This document shows positions 7,671-15,479 of a stretch of DNA of 31,760 nucleotides, in pieces. The notes beneath the pieces are model-generated. The model had not been told where the DNA came from and ran no database searches. It saw only the letters and a list, made by a program, of their open reading frames with translations. Numbering within the stretch: position 1 is the first letter of the stretch; every line of letters starts with the position of its first letter. Made by a program: the position numbers and the translations under genes. Source of the stretch: DASTQL01 sp035462845 (lineage in GTDB: Bacteria; Actinomycetota; Actinomycetes; Jiangellales; Jiangellaceae); NCBI GenBank assembly GCA_035462845.1, contig DATHTV010000204.1, forward strand, positions 1 to 31,760, given 5' to 3'.

Positions 7671-8534
7671 TCAGCGGCCGCGCCGGCGGCCGACCACCTG
7701 CCCGCCGACCACCACCGCGAGCGCGAGCAGGAACATGGCGGCGCCGACGACGTTCACCTGCGGCGGGACGCCCCGCTGGGCGGCCCCCCAGACGAACATC
7801 GGGAAGGTCACCTCGGAGCCGGCGTTGAAGTTCGTGATGATGAAGTCGTCGAAGGACAGCGCGAACGCGAGCAGTGCCGCGGCCGCGATGCCGGGCAGCA
7901 CGAGCGGGAACGTGATCTTCCAGAAGGTCGTCCGCTCGTCGGCGTAGAGGTCCATCGCGGCCTGCTCGAGGCGCGGGTCGAGGCTGGCGAGCCGGGCCTT
8001 GACGGTGACGACGACGAAGCTGAGCAGGAACATGATGTGCGCGATGAGGATCGTCCAGAAGCCGAGCGGGACGACCGCGACGTTGACGAACAGCGCCAGC
8101 AGGGACGAGCCCATGACCACCTCGGGCGTGGCCATCGGGAAGAAGATGAGCAGGTTGGTGGGGCCGCGTCCGCGGAAGCGGTAGCGGGACAGCGCGAACG
8201 CCACCAGCGTGCCGAGGAGCACGGCGACGACGGTGGAGACGACCCCGATCCGCAGGCTGAGGCCGAGGGACTCGCACATGCCCGCGACCGCACACGGGTT
8301 GGTCCAGGCGTCGAGGCTGAACTCGTTCCACTCGTAGTTGAAGCGGCCCGCGGGCTTGTTGAACGAGAACAGGACGACGACGACGTTGGGCAGGAGCAGG
8401 TAGACGAGCGCGGCGACGGCAGCGATCATCACGACGTGCTCGCGCACCCAGGACACCGGCCCCCGGCGCGGAGGTCGCGGGAGCGGTGCGCGTCGCGCGA
8501 CGTGGCCGGCGGTCTCGGCAGGGGTGACGGCCAT
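7671..8534 (-). CDS. potC: Polyamine-type ABC transporter permease (PotC-like)
   Basis: A 287-residue inner-membrane permease with about six helices, the first being VVMIAAVAALVYLLLPNVVVVLFSFN (about 34-59). The cytoplasmic EAA loop reads LEQAAMDLYADERTTFWKITFPLVLPGI (about 192-219), with the conserved EAA...G spacing that docks on the ATPase. Length and helix order match PotC/YdcV, the second permease of spermidine/putrescine importers. The gene starts in a TGATG junction, sharing one base with the potB-like stop, so translation is coupled. Together with the adjacent permease, ATPase and binding protein it completes the importer. Confidence 0.88.
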   Translation of the reverse strand: MAVTPAETAGHVARRAPLPRPPRRGPVSWVREHVVMIAAVAALVYLLLPNVVVVLFSFNKPAGRFNYEWNEFSLDAWTNPCAVAGMCESLGLSLRIGVVSTVVAVLLGTLVAFALSRYRFRGRGPTNLLIFFPMATPEVVMGSSLLALFVNVAVVPLGFWTILIAHIMFLLSFVVVTVKARLASLDPRLEQAAMDLYADERTTFWKITFPLVLPGIAAAALLAFALSFDDFIITNFNAGSEVTFPMFVWGAAQRGVPPQVNVVGAAMFLLALAVVVGGQVVGRRRGR

Positions 8535-9484
8535 CAGACCAGCTCCTCCGTCCCGGCCCGGCGCACGTAGACCGCGACCAGCGCGACGACCGCCACCATG
8601 AGCGTGAACGAGAGCGCGGAGGCGGTGGGGTAGTTCAGGACCCGCAGGAACTGCGCGTCGATGACGTTGCCGATCATCGCCGTCGCGGGGAGGCTGCCGA
8701 GCAGCTGGGCGTTGATGTAGTCGCCGGACGCCGGGATGAAGGTGAGCAGGGTCCCGGCCACCACGCCCGGCAGCGACAGCGGCCAGGTCACCGTGCGGAA
8801 GGCCGTGAACGGCGACGCGTAGAGGTCACCCGCGGCCTCCACCAGGCGGGGGTCCAGCCGGTCCAGCGCGGCGTACAGCGGCAGGGTCATGAAAGGGAGG
8901 AAGTTGTAGGTCAGGCCGGTGATGACCGCCAGCGGCGTGGCCAGCACGCGATCGCCCTCGGTCAGTCCGACGAAGCTCAGGACGTCGGTGATGTAGAGGG
9001 CGTTGAGGACCTCGACCACGAAGCCGTTGTCGGCCAGGATCGTCTTCCACGCCAGCGTCCGGATCAGGAAGCTGGTGTAGAACGGCGCGATGACCAGGAT
9101 GAGCATGAGGTAGCGCCAGCGGCCCGCCTTGAACGCGATCGCGTAGGCGAGCGGGTACGCGATGGCGAGCGCGAGCACCGTCGCGATCCCCGCGTAGACG
9201 AACGACCGGAGCATCTGCGGCCAGTACGTCGCCCACGCGTCGACGTAGTTGGAGACCTCGAAGGTGAAGGCGTAGCCGGTCTCGACGCTTCCGCTCTGCA
9301 GTGACGTCGAGAACAGCGTGATCGACGGGACGATGAAGAAGATCGCCAGCCAGGCCAGGCCGGGGAGCAGCAGCAGGTACGGGGTCCACCTCGAGCGCCC
9401 GGCCGTCCCGCTCGGCCCCGTCGGTGCGGGTGGCGGCGTGCCGCCGGCCGCGCCGGCGGCGCCGGTCGTGGCGAGAGCGCTCAC
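8534..9484 (-). CDS. potB: Polyamine-type ABC transporter permease (PotB-like)
   Basis: A 316-residue permease. After a Gly/Pro-rich N-terminus, the first helix is TPYLLLLPGLAWLAIFFIVPSITLF, and more helices follow. The EAA loop is LVEAAGDLYASPFTAFRTVTWPLSLPGVVAG (about 221-251). This is the arrangement of PotB/YdcU, the first permease of polyamine importers. The start is GTG 9484, overlapping the ATPase stop as GTGA. A longer open frame to 9583 would run antiparallel into the ATPase coding sequence and adds an unconserved Arg-rich leader, so I rejected it. Confidence 0.88.
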   Translation of the reverse strand: MSALATTGAAGAAGGTPPPAPTGPSGTAGRSRWTPYLLLLPGLAWLAIFFIVPSITLFSTSLQSGSVETGYAFTFEVSNYVDAWATYWPQMLRSFVYAGIATVLALAIAYPLAYAIAFKAGRWRYLMLILVIAPFYTSFLIRTLAWKTILADNGFVVEVLNALYITDVLSFVGLTEGDRVLATPLAVITGLTYNFLPFMTLPLYAALDRLDPRLVEAAGDLYASPFTAFRTVTWPLSLPGVVAGTLLTFIPASGDYINAQLLGSLPATAMIGNVIDAQFLRVLNYPTASALSFTLMVAVVALVAVYVRRAGTEELV

Positions 9485-10683
9485 GGACGGGTTCCGAGGG
9501 GGTACAGCTCGGTGACCTCCGGCTCCAGGCCGGCGTCGACGGCCTCGGACGCGTCGAGGGCGAAGGTGTGCGCCGGCTCCCACTCGAGGACCACCCGCGT
9601 TCCGGGCACGAGCCGCGTGTCCCGGTCGACGTTCTGCGAGAACACGGTGATGGTCTGGCCCCAGGGGAGCCGGACGACGTACTCGGTGGAGACGCCGATG
9701 AAGCTGGAGTCGGCGACCGTCCCCTCCACCCGGTTCCGGCCGGCTGCCAGCGCCGGGGCGGGGTCGTCGGCATGCCGCACGGTGATCTTCTCCGGCCGGA
9801 CCCCGACGTGGACGTCGGCCCCCGGCGCGTGCACCCGGGCGGTGGGCACCGCGAACCGGTGACCGTCCACGTTGATGACGGAGTGGTCGCCGTCGCGGCC
9901 CTCGATCCGGCCGTCGACGAGGTTGGACTGACCGAGGAAGTTGGCCACGAACGTCGTGAGGGGGTGCTCGTAGAGCTCGGCCGGCGGGCCCATCTGCTCG
10001 ATCCGGCCGGCATTCATCACCGCGATGGTGTCGGCCATCGTCATGGCCTCCTCCTGGTCGTGCGTGACGTGCACGAAGGTGATGCCGACCTCGGTCTGGA
10101 TCCGCTTGAGCTCGAGCTGCATCTGCCGGCGCAGCTTGAGGTCGAGGGCGCCCAGCGGCTCGTCGAGCAGGAGCACCCCGGGTCGGTTGATGAGCGCACG
10201 CGCCACCGCGACCCGCTGCTGCTGGCCCCCGGAGAGCTGGGCCGGCTTGCGCCGGGCCATCGGCCCGAGCTCCACGAGGTCCAGCATGCGCTGCACCTCG
10301 CCCTGGACGTCCTCGCGGCCGCGGCGGCGCAGGCCGAAGGCGACGTTCTCGAAGATGTCGAGGTGGGGGAAGAGCGCGTAGCTCTGGAACACGGTGTTGA
10401 CCTGCCGCTTGTACGGCTTGGTCTCGGTGATGTCCTCGTCCCCGATGAGGATCCGGCCCTCGCTCGGCTGCTCGAGGCCGGCGACCATGCGCAGCGTGGT
10501 CGTCTTGCCGCAGCCCGAGGGGCCCAGCAGCGCGAAGAAGGAGCCCTGCGGGACCGTGAGGACCAGGTCGTCGACGGCCACGAAGTCGCCGAAGCGCTTG
10601 CTCACGTCGAGGAGACGGAGGTCCCCGCCCGCGCCGGGGGCGGCAGGCGAGCTCGCCCCCGGCGCGGAGTCTCGGTGGCTCAT
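9481..10683 (-). CDS. potA: Polyamine ABC transporter ATP-binding protein (PotA-like)
   Basis: A 400-residue ATPase of the CUT1/PotA group. Walker A is GPSGCGKTTT (54-63), the Q-loop lies in NTVFQSYALFPH, the signature is LSGGQQQRVAVARAL (150-164), Walker B is VLLLDEPLGALD (170-181), and the H-loop histidine is His208 in VTHDQEEAMTMAD. The C-terminal 130 residues hold the TOBE domain (VRPEKITVRH region) found in PotA-type subunits. It energises import through the two permeases. The ATG lies 5 bases after the binding-protein stop and the gene overlaps potB by 4 bases. This order (binding protein, ATPase, two permeases) is typical of such importers. Confidence 0.9.
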   Translation of the reverse strand: MSHRDSAPGASSPAAPGAGGDLRLLDVSKRFGDFVAVDDLVLTVPQGSFFALLGPSGCGKTTTLRMVAGLEQPSEGRILIGDEDITETKPYKRQVNTVFQSYALFPHLDIFENVAFGLRRRGREDVQGEVQRMLDLVELGPMARRKPAQLSGGQQQRVAVARALINRPGVLLLDEPLGALDLKLRRQMQLELKRIQTEVGITFVHVTHDQEEAMTMADTIAVMNAGRIEQMGPPAELYEHPLTTFVANFLGQSNLVDGRIEGRDGDHSVINVDGHRFAVPTARVHAPGADVHVGVRPEKITVRHADDPAPALAAGRNRVEGTVADSSFIGVSTEYVVRLPWGQTITVFSQNVDRDTRLVPGTRVVLEWEPAHTFALDASEAVDAGLEPEVTELYPLGTRP

Positions 10684-10688
10684 CGCGG

Positions 10689-11921
10689 TCAGGCCCCGAT
10701 GACCGTGTTGAACGCCTGCGTAAAGGACTGCTCCTCCTCCTCGTCGAGGCCGCGGAAGACGTACGCGCGGGCGAGGGTGTCCTCGGTCGGGAAGATGAGC
10801 TCGTTCTCGGCCAGCTCGGGGTCGATCTCGACCATGGCCTCCTGGGCCCCGTTGACCGGCGAGATGTAGTTGACCCAGGCGGCGAGCTCGGCCGCGACGC
10901 CGGGGTCGTAGTAGTGGTTCATCAGCAGCTCGGCGTTCTTCTTGTGCTGGGCGAGCACCGGGATCTGCATGTTGTCCGACCACAGCGTGCAGCCCGCCTC
11001 GGGGATGACGAACTGCAGGTCGGGGTTGTCGAGCTGGAGCTGGATCACGTCCCCGGACCAGGCCACGCAGGCGGCGATGTCACCGCTGGCCAGGCCCTCG
11101 CTGTACTCGTTGCCGGTGAACTGGCGGATCTGGCCGGAGTCCACGGACCGCTGCAGCTGGTCGATGCCGGCCAGGAACTGGTCGTCGGTGAAGTCGCCGG
11201 AGATGTCCACGCCCTGCTCGAGCATGATCAGCCCGACGGTGTCCCGCCACTCGGTGAGGGCGGTGACCTTGCCGCGCAGGTCCTCGCGGGTGAGCAGCTC
11301 GGACATGGTCCGGACCTCGCCAGTCAGCGCGCCGTTGAAGGCGATGCCGGCGAACCCGGACTGCCACGGCGCCGAGAAGCTGCGGTCGGTGTCCCAGGAC
11401 GGGTTCTGCAGGGCCGGGATCAGGTTGCCGGGGAAGTTCGGCGTGTTGTCCTTGTCGATCTCCTGGACGTACTCCTGGCGGATCAGGCGCGAGGCCATCC
11501 AGTCCGTCAGCACCATGAGGTCGCGACCGGTGTCCTGTCCCGAGCGCAGCTGCGGCGAGATCCGGGCGTAGAAGGAGTCGTTGTCGTTGATGTCCTCGGT
11601 GTAGTTGACCGTGACGCCGGTCTCCTCCTCGAATGCCGCCAGTGTGGGCCGGAGGTTCGTGTCCTCCTCGTCGACGTCGATGTAGAGCTGCCAGTTGGAG
11701 AAGTTGAGGGACTGGTCCTCGTCGGACCGGTCCTCGACCTCACCGCCGTCGCCGGTGCCGGCGCCGCCCGGGGTCGAGCCGCAGGCGGACAGCACGCCGC
11801 CGCCCAGCAGGACGGCGCCGCCGAGGCCGGTGCTGCGCAGGAACCTCCGGCGGCTCAGCCCGGCCTGCAGCAGGGCGCGGGCGGCGGGGGAAAGGTCGGT
11901 CGGGCGCATGGGGCGGGTCAT
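10689..11921 (-). CDS. potD: Polyamine ABC transporter substrate-binding lipoprotein (PotD-like)
   Basis: A 410-residue extracytoplasmic binding protein. The N-terminus has a Tat signal (SRRRFLRS, residues 23-30), a hydrophobic stretch, and a lipobox LSAC with Cys47 as the predicted lipidated residue, so it is probably exported folded and anchored to the membrane. The mature part starts with a low-complexity GGAGTGDGG linker and continues with LNFSNWQLYIDVDE, matching the first strand of PotD/PotF proteins (NWxxYI). Other PotD-like landmarks are GIAFN and FVIPEAGCTLWSDNMQIP near residue 320. It would capture spermidine, putrescine or a similar cation. GGAGG lies eight bases before the ATG. 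The gene follows the aldehyde dehydrogenase by 41 bp and is probably in the same transcript. Confidence 0.9.
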   Translation of the reverse strand: MTRPMRPTDLSPAARALLQAGLSRRRFLRSTGLGGAVLLGGGVLSACGSTPGGAGTGDGGEVEDRSDEDQSLNFSNWQLYIDVDEEDTNLRPTLAAFEEETGVTVNYTEDINDNDSFYARISPQLRSGQDTGRDLMVLTDWMASRLIRQEYVQEIDKDNTPNFPGNLIPALQNPSWDTDRSFSAPWQSGFAGIAFNGALTGEVRTMSELLTREDLRGKVTALTEWRDTVGLIMLEQGVDISGDFTDDQFLAGIDQLQRSVDSGQIRQFTGNEYSEGLASGDIAACVAWSGDVIQLQLDNPDLQFVIPEAGCTLWSDNMQIPVLAQHKKNAELLMNHYYDPGVAAELAAWVNYISPVNGAQEAMVEIDPELAENELIFPTEDTLARAYVFRGLDEEEEQSFTQAFNTVIGA

Positions 11922-11962
11922 GCGGAGTGCCTCCAGGGGTGCTGCGGTCCGGTCGGCGGTCG

Positions 11963-13465
11963 TCAGCGGTCGCCGTAGATGGTGCGGTGCCAGTCCTTGC
12001 GAGCGCTCCCGGTCGCGTCGTACATGACGTGCTTGACGTTCGTGTACTCCTCGAACGAGTAGGCGCTCATGTCCTTACCGAAGCCGGAGCGCTTGGAGCC
12101 ACCGTGGGGCATCTCGCTGATGATGGGGATGTGGTCGTTGACCCACACGCACCCGGCCTCGATCTCTCGGGTGAACCGTAGCGAACGATGGACGTCCCGC
12201 GTCCACACGGAGGCCGCCAATCCGTACGGGCTGTCGTTGGCGAGGGCCAGCGCCTCCTCGTCGGTGTCGTAGGGCAGCACCACCAGCACCGGCCCGAACA
12301 CCTCGTCCTGGACGATCTCGCTCCCCTGGGCGGCGTCGACGACGAGGGTGGGCTCGTAGTAGGCGCCGGCCGCCAGGTCGCCGCCCGGCACCCGCCCGCC
12401 CCGCACCACCGTGGCGTACGAGCGGGCGCGCTCGACGAAGCCGGCGACCCGCTCCTGCTGGCGGCGCGACACCAGCGGCCCCTGGTCGGTGGCCGGGTCG
12501 GTCGTCGCGCCCAGCCGGACACCCGCCATGACGTCGGCCACGCCGTCGACGAACTCCTGGTACACCGACCGGTGCACGTACGCCCGGGTGGCGGCCGTGC
12601 AGTCCTGCCCGGTGTTGATGAGCGACCCCGCCACGGCGCCGTGCACGGCGGCCTCGACGTCGGCGTCGTCGAGCACCACGAACGGCGCCTTGCCGCCGAG
12701 CTCCAGGTGAACGCGCTTGATCGAGCGCGCGGCGAGCTCCATCACGCGCTGTCCGACCGCCGTGGACCCGGTGAACGACACCATGTCCACGCCAGGATGG
12801 GAGACCAGCGCCTCGCCGGCGACCGGGCCGGTCCCGGTCACGACGTTGACGACGCCCGCCGGGATCCCCGCATCCAGCGCCACCTGTGCGAACAGCAACG
12901 AGGTCAGCGGGGTGATCTCGGCCGGCTTGAGCACGATGGTGTTGCCCGCGGCGACGGCCGGCAGGATCTTCCAGGCCGCCATCTGCAGCGGGTAGTTCCA
13001 CGGGGAGACCGAGCCCACCACGCCGACTGGCTCGCGGCGGACCATCGACAGGTGATCGGAGGAGTACTCCCCGGCCGCCTTGCCCTCGAGGTTGCGCGCC
13101 GCCCCGGCGAAGAACGCGGTGTTGTCGACGGTCCCGGGCACGTCGAACTCCGTGGACAGCCGGATGGGCTTGCCCGTCTGGCGGGTCTCCGTCCAGGCCA
13201 GCTCGTCCGCGCGCTCGTCCAGCAGCACCGCCCACCGGTGCATGAGGCGGCTGCGCTCGGCCGGGGTCGCCCGGCTCCAGGCCGGGAGGGCCTCCCGGGC
13301 CGCGGCCACGGCGGCGTCGACGTCCGCCGGCCCGGCGAGGCTGACCTCCGCGACGGTCTCCCCGGTCGCCGGGTCGTGGACGGGGGCGGTCTGTCCGGAG
13401 GTGGCACCCACGAGGCGCCCGGCGACGACGTGGGACCCGTCCGGGGCGAAGTCGATGGCTCCCAT
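11963..13465 (-). CDS. Aldehyde dehydrogenase, 4-aminobutyraldehyde type
   Basis: A 500-residue NAD(P)-dependent aldehyde dehydrogenase with complete catalytic machinery: SPWNYP with Asn157, cofactor lysine in VLKPAEITPLT (Lys180), FTGSTAVGQ (231-239), general base Glu255 in LELGGKAP and nucleophile Cys289 in INTGQDCTA. The GQDCTA variant around the cysteine is found in gamma-aminobutyraldehyde and betaine aldehyde dehydrogenases (PatD/ProdH-like). It should oxidise the aminoaldehyde made from putrescine to GABA. The ATG at 13465 faces the Lrp gene across a 105-bp gap and there is no clear Shine-Dalgarno. It is the first gene of the minus-strand polyamine operon. Confidence 0.87.
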   Translation of the reverse strand: MGAIDFAPDGSHVVAGRLVGATSGQTAPVHDPATGETVAEVSLAGPADVDAAVAAAREALPAWSRATPAERSRLMHRWAVLLDERADELAWTETRQTGKPIRLSTEFDVPGTVDNTAFFAGAARNLEGKAAGEYSSDHLSMVRREPVGVVGSVSPWNYPLQMAAWKILPAVAAGNTIVLKPAEITPLTSLLFAQVALDAGIPAGVVNVVTGTGPVAGEALVSHPGVDMVSFTGSTAVGQRVMELAARSIKRVHLELGGKAPFVVLDDADVEAAVHGAVAGSLINTGQDCTAATRAYVHRSVYQEFVDGVADVMAGVRLGATTDPATDQGPLVSRRQQERVAGFVERARSYATVVRGGRVPGGDLAAGAYYEPTLVVDAAQGSEIVQDEVFGPVLVVLPYDTDEEALALANDSPYGLAASVWTRDVHRSLRFTREIEAGCVWVNDHIPIISEMPHGGSKRSGFGKDMSAYSFEEYTNVKHVMYDATGSARKDWHRTIYGDR

Positions 13466-13501
13466 GGCGGGAAGATCGTCACACGGTTGATGCTCGTTGA
13501 C

Positions 13502-13545
13502 AAGGGATTCCGTGGTCACAATCAGGTCTGGCGACGGATTCCCTT
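13502..13545. promoter_or_regulatory. Paired inverted repeat in the Lrp/dehydrogenase divergent gap
   Basis: AAGGGATTCCGT (13502-13513) and ACGGATTCCCTT (13534-13545) are inverted copies with a single mismatch in 12. Their centres are 32 bases apart, about three helical turns, so both arms would face the same side of DNA. A TTGACA hexamer (13497-13502) abuts the left arm and could be a -35 element for the rightward gene. Lrp/AsnC proteins bind as multimers to spaced inverted half-sites near their own promoters, so this is the best candidate operator for the divergent polyamine genes. The assignment is inference. Confidence 0.55.
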
Positions 13546-13579
13546 GCGCTCTGCCGCCAACCAGGTCAGGATGCAGCCC

Positions 13580-14056
13580 ATGGCGACCCGGGACAACCGT
13601 CTGGCGGCGCACCTGCTCGACGAGACGTCGAAGGCGATCATCGAGCAGCTGCAGCAGGACGGTCGCCGGGCGTACGCCACGATCGGCAAGGCCGTCGGGC
13701 TCTCCGAGGCAGCCGTCCGCCAGCGGGTCCAGCGGCTGATCGATGCCGGCGTCATGCAGGTCGTGGCGGTGACCGATCCGATGCAGCTGGGGTTCGAGCG
13801 GCAGGCGATGATCGGCATCAAGGTCGACGGTGACCTCGAGGCCGTCGCGGACAAGCTCGCCGCGATGTCCGAGGTCGACTACATCGTCATCACGGCGGGA
13901 TCGCACGACATCCTCGTCGAGGTGGTCTGCATCGACGACGACCACCTGCTCGAGGTCCTCAACCGGCGGGTCCGGGCCATCCCGGGCGTGCGGGACACCG
14001 AAGCCTTCGTCTACCTCAAGCTCCGCAAACAGATCTACTCCTGGGGAACCCGATGA
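13580..14056 (+). CDS. Lrp/AsnC-family transcriptional regulator
   Basis: A 158-residue Lrp/AsnC protein, normal family length. The N-terminal helix-turn-helix covers about residues 14-60 (LDETSKAIIEQLQQDGRRAY, then IGKAVGLSEAAVRQRVQRLIDAGV), and the C-terminal RAM ligand-binding domain about 67-145 (GFERQAMIGI..., ITAGSHDILVEVVC). Such proteins form dimers to octamers and respond to amino acids or related small molecules. The position between divergent polyamine genes suggests it senses a polyamine, aminoaldehyde or GABA-type signal; this is inference. ATG 13580 is chosen for its AGG at suitable spacing; ATG 13571 in the same frame is possible. Its stop overlaps the next ATG (ATGA), so regulator and aminotransferase are co-translated. 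Confidence 0.88.
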   Translation: MATRDNRLAAHLLDETSKAIIEQLQQDGRRAYATIGKAVGLSEAAVRQRVQRLIDAGVMQVVAVTDPMQLGFERQAMIGIKVDGDLEAVADKLAAMSEVDYIVITAGSHDILVEVVCIDDDHLLEVLNRRVRAIPGVRDTEAFVYLKLRKQIYSWGTR

Positions 14057-15450
14057 CCTCGACGCCGCAGTACGTCTCCGAGCCGTATGACGACGCCCTG
14101 GCCGACAAGGCCCGGGACCACCTGTGGATGCACTTCACCCGCCACTCGACGTACGAGGGCGGTGGTCACGTCCCGGTGATCGTGCGGGGCGACGGGGCGT
14201 ACATCTGGGACGACCGCGGCCAGCGGTACCTCGACGGCCTCGCCGGGCTGTTCGTCGTCCAGGTGGGTCACGGCCGCACGGAGCTGGCCGAGGCGGCGGC
14301 CAAGCAGGCCGCTGAGCTCGCGTTCTTCCCGCTGTGGTCCTACGCCCACCCGAGCGCCATCGAGCTGGCCGAGCGGCTGGCCGGGCACGCCCCCGGGGAC
14401 CTGAACCGCGTCTTCTTCACCACCGGCGGCGGTGAGGCCGTCGAGAGCGCCTGGAAGCTCGCCAAGCAGTACTTCAAGCTGACCGGCAAGCCGACGAAGC
14501 ACAAGGTGATCAGCCGCGCGGTCGCCTACCACGGCACGCCCCAGGGAGCCCTCTCGATCACCGGCATCCCGGCCGCCAAGGAGATGTTCGAGCCGCTCGT
14601 CCCGAGCACGTTCCGGGTGCCGAACACGAACTTCTACCGGGCCCCCGAGCACGGTGACGACCTCGAGGCCTTCGGCCGCTGGGCGGCCAACCGGATCGAG
14701 GAGGCCATCCTCTTCGAGGGGCCCGACACCGTCGCCGCCGTCTTCCTCGAGCCGGTGCAGAACTCCGGCGGCTGCTTCCCGCCGCCGCCGGGGTACTTCG
14801 AGCGGGTCCGCGAGATCTGCGACACCTACGACGTGCTGCTCGTGTCCGACGAGGTCATCTGCGCCTTCGGGCGGATCGGCCACACGTTCGCCTGCAGCCG
14901 GCTGGGCTACACCCCGGACATCATCACCTGCGCCAAGGGCATGACCTCGGGCTACTCCCCCATCGGCGCGATGATCGCGTCCGACCGGCTCTTCGAGCCG
15001 TTCCGCCACGGCGACACCGCCTTCCTGCACGGGTACACCTTCGGCGGGCACCCGGTCTCGGCCGCCGTGGCGATGACCAACCTGGACATCATGGAGCGCG
15101 AAGGGCTCAACGAGCACGTCCGCACCAACGAGGGTGCCTTCCGGGCCACGCTGGAGAAGCTTCTCGACCTGCCGATCGTGGGCGACGTCCGCGGCGAGGG
15201 GTACTTCTACGGCATCGAGATGGTCAAGGACAAGGCGACCAGGGAGACCTTCGACGACGCCGAGTCCGAGCGCCTGCTCCGCGGCTTCCTCTCCAAGGCG
15301 CTCTTCGACGCCGGGCTGTACTGCCGCGCCGACGACCGCGGCGATCCGGTGATCCAGCTGTCCCCGCCGCTGACCGTCGGCCAGCGCGAGTTCGACGAGA
15401 TCGAGCAGATCCTGCGCGGCGTCCTCACCGAGGCGTGGTCGCGGCTCTGA
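14053..15450 (+). CDS. Putrescine/omega-amino acid aminotransferase, class III
   Basis: A 465-residue class III PLP aminotransferase similar to the SpuC/YgjG-type omega-aminotransferases acting on putrescine or cadaverine with pyruvate or 2-oxoglutarate. Features: LDGLAGLFVVQVGHGR (60-75), FFTTGGGEAVESAWKLA (121-137), the YHGTPQGALSITG stretch (159-171), EPVQNSGGCFPPPPGY, SDEVICAFGR with Asp266, and Schiff-base Lys295 in ITCAKGMTSGYSP. GYTFGGHPVSAA holds the phosphate-binding loop residues of the partner subunit. The reaction predicted from context is putrescine to 4-aminobutanal, feeding the divergent dehydrogenase. It overlaps the Lrp gene by four bases and is followed by a FAD oxidase. Confidence 0.87.
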   Translation: MTSTPQYVSEPYDDALADKARDHLWMHFTRHSTYEGGGHVPVIVRGDGAYIWDDRGQRYLDGLAGLFVVQVGHGRTELAEAAAKQAAELAFFPLWSYAHPSAIELAERLAGHAPGDLNRVFFTTGGGEAVESAWKLAKQYFKLTGKPTKHKVISRAVAYHGTPQGALSITGIPAAKEMFEPLVPSTFRVPNTNFYRAPEHGDDLEAFGRWAANRIEEAILFEGPDTVAAVFLEPVQNSGGCFPPPPGYFERVREICDTYDVLLVSDEVICAFGRIGHTFACSRLGYTPDIITCAKGMTSGYSPIGAMIASDRLFEPFRHGDTAFLHGYTFGGHPVSAAVAMTNLDIMEREGLNEHVRTNEGAFRATLEKLLDLPIVGDVRGEGYFYGIEMVKDKATRETFDDAESERLLRGFLSKALFDAGLYCRADDRGDPVIQLSPPLTVGQREFDEIEQILRGVLTEAWSRL

Positions 15451-15479
15451 GTCGCACCGGGGGGTGGGGAGGGACGGTG

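Noticed and set aside
5542..7947. 801-codon plus-strand open frame
   Set aside because: Antisense to the methyltransferase and amine oxidase genes, with no recognisable domain; a GC artefact.
9485..9583. Longer N-terminus for the PotB-like permease
   Set aside because: The extra sequence is Arg/Gly-rich and lies in the 3' coding part of the ATPase gene; GTG 9484 with a GTGA overlap is the natural start.
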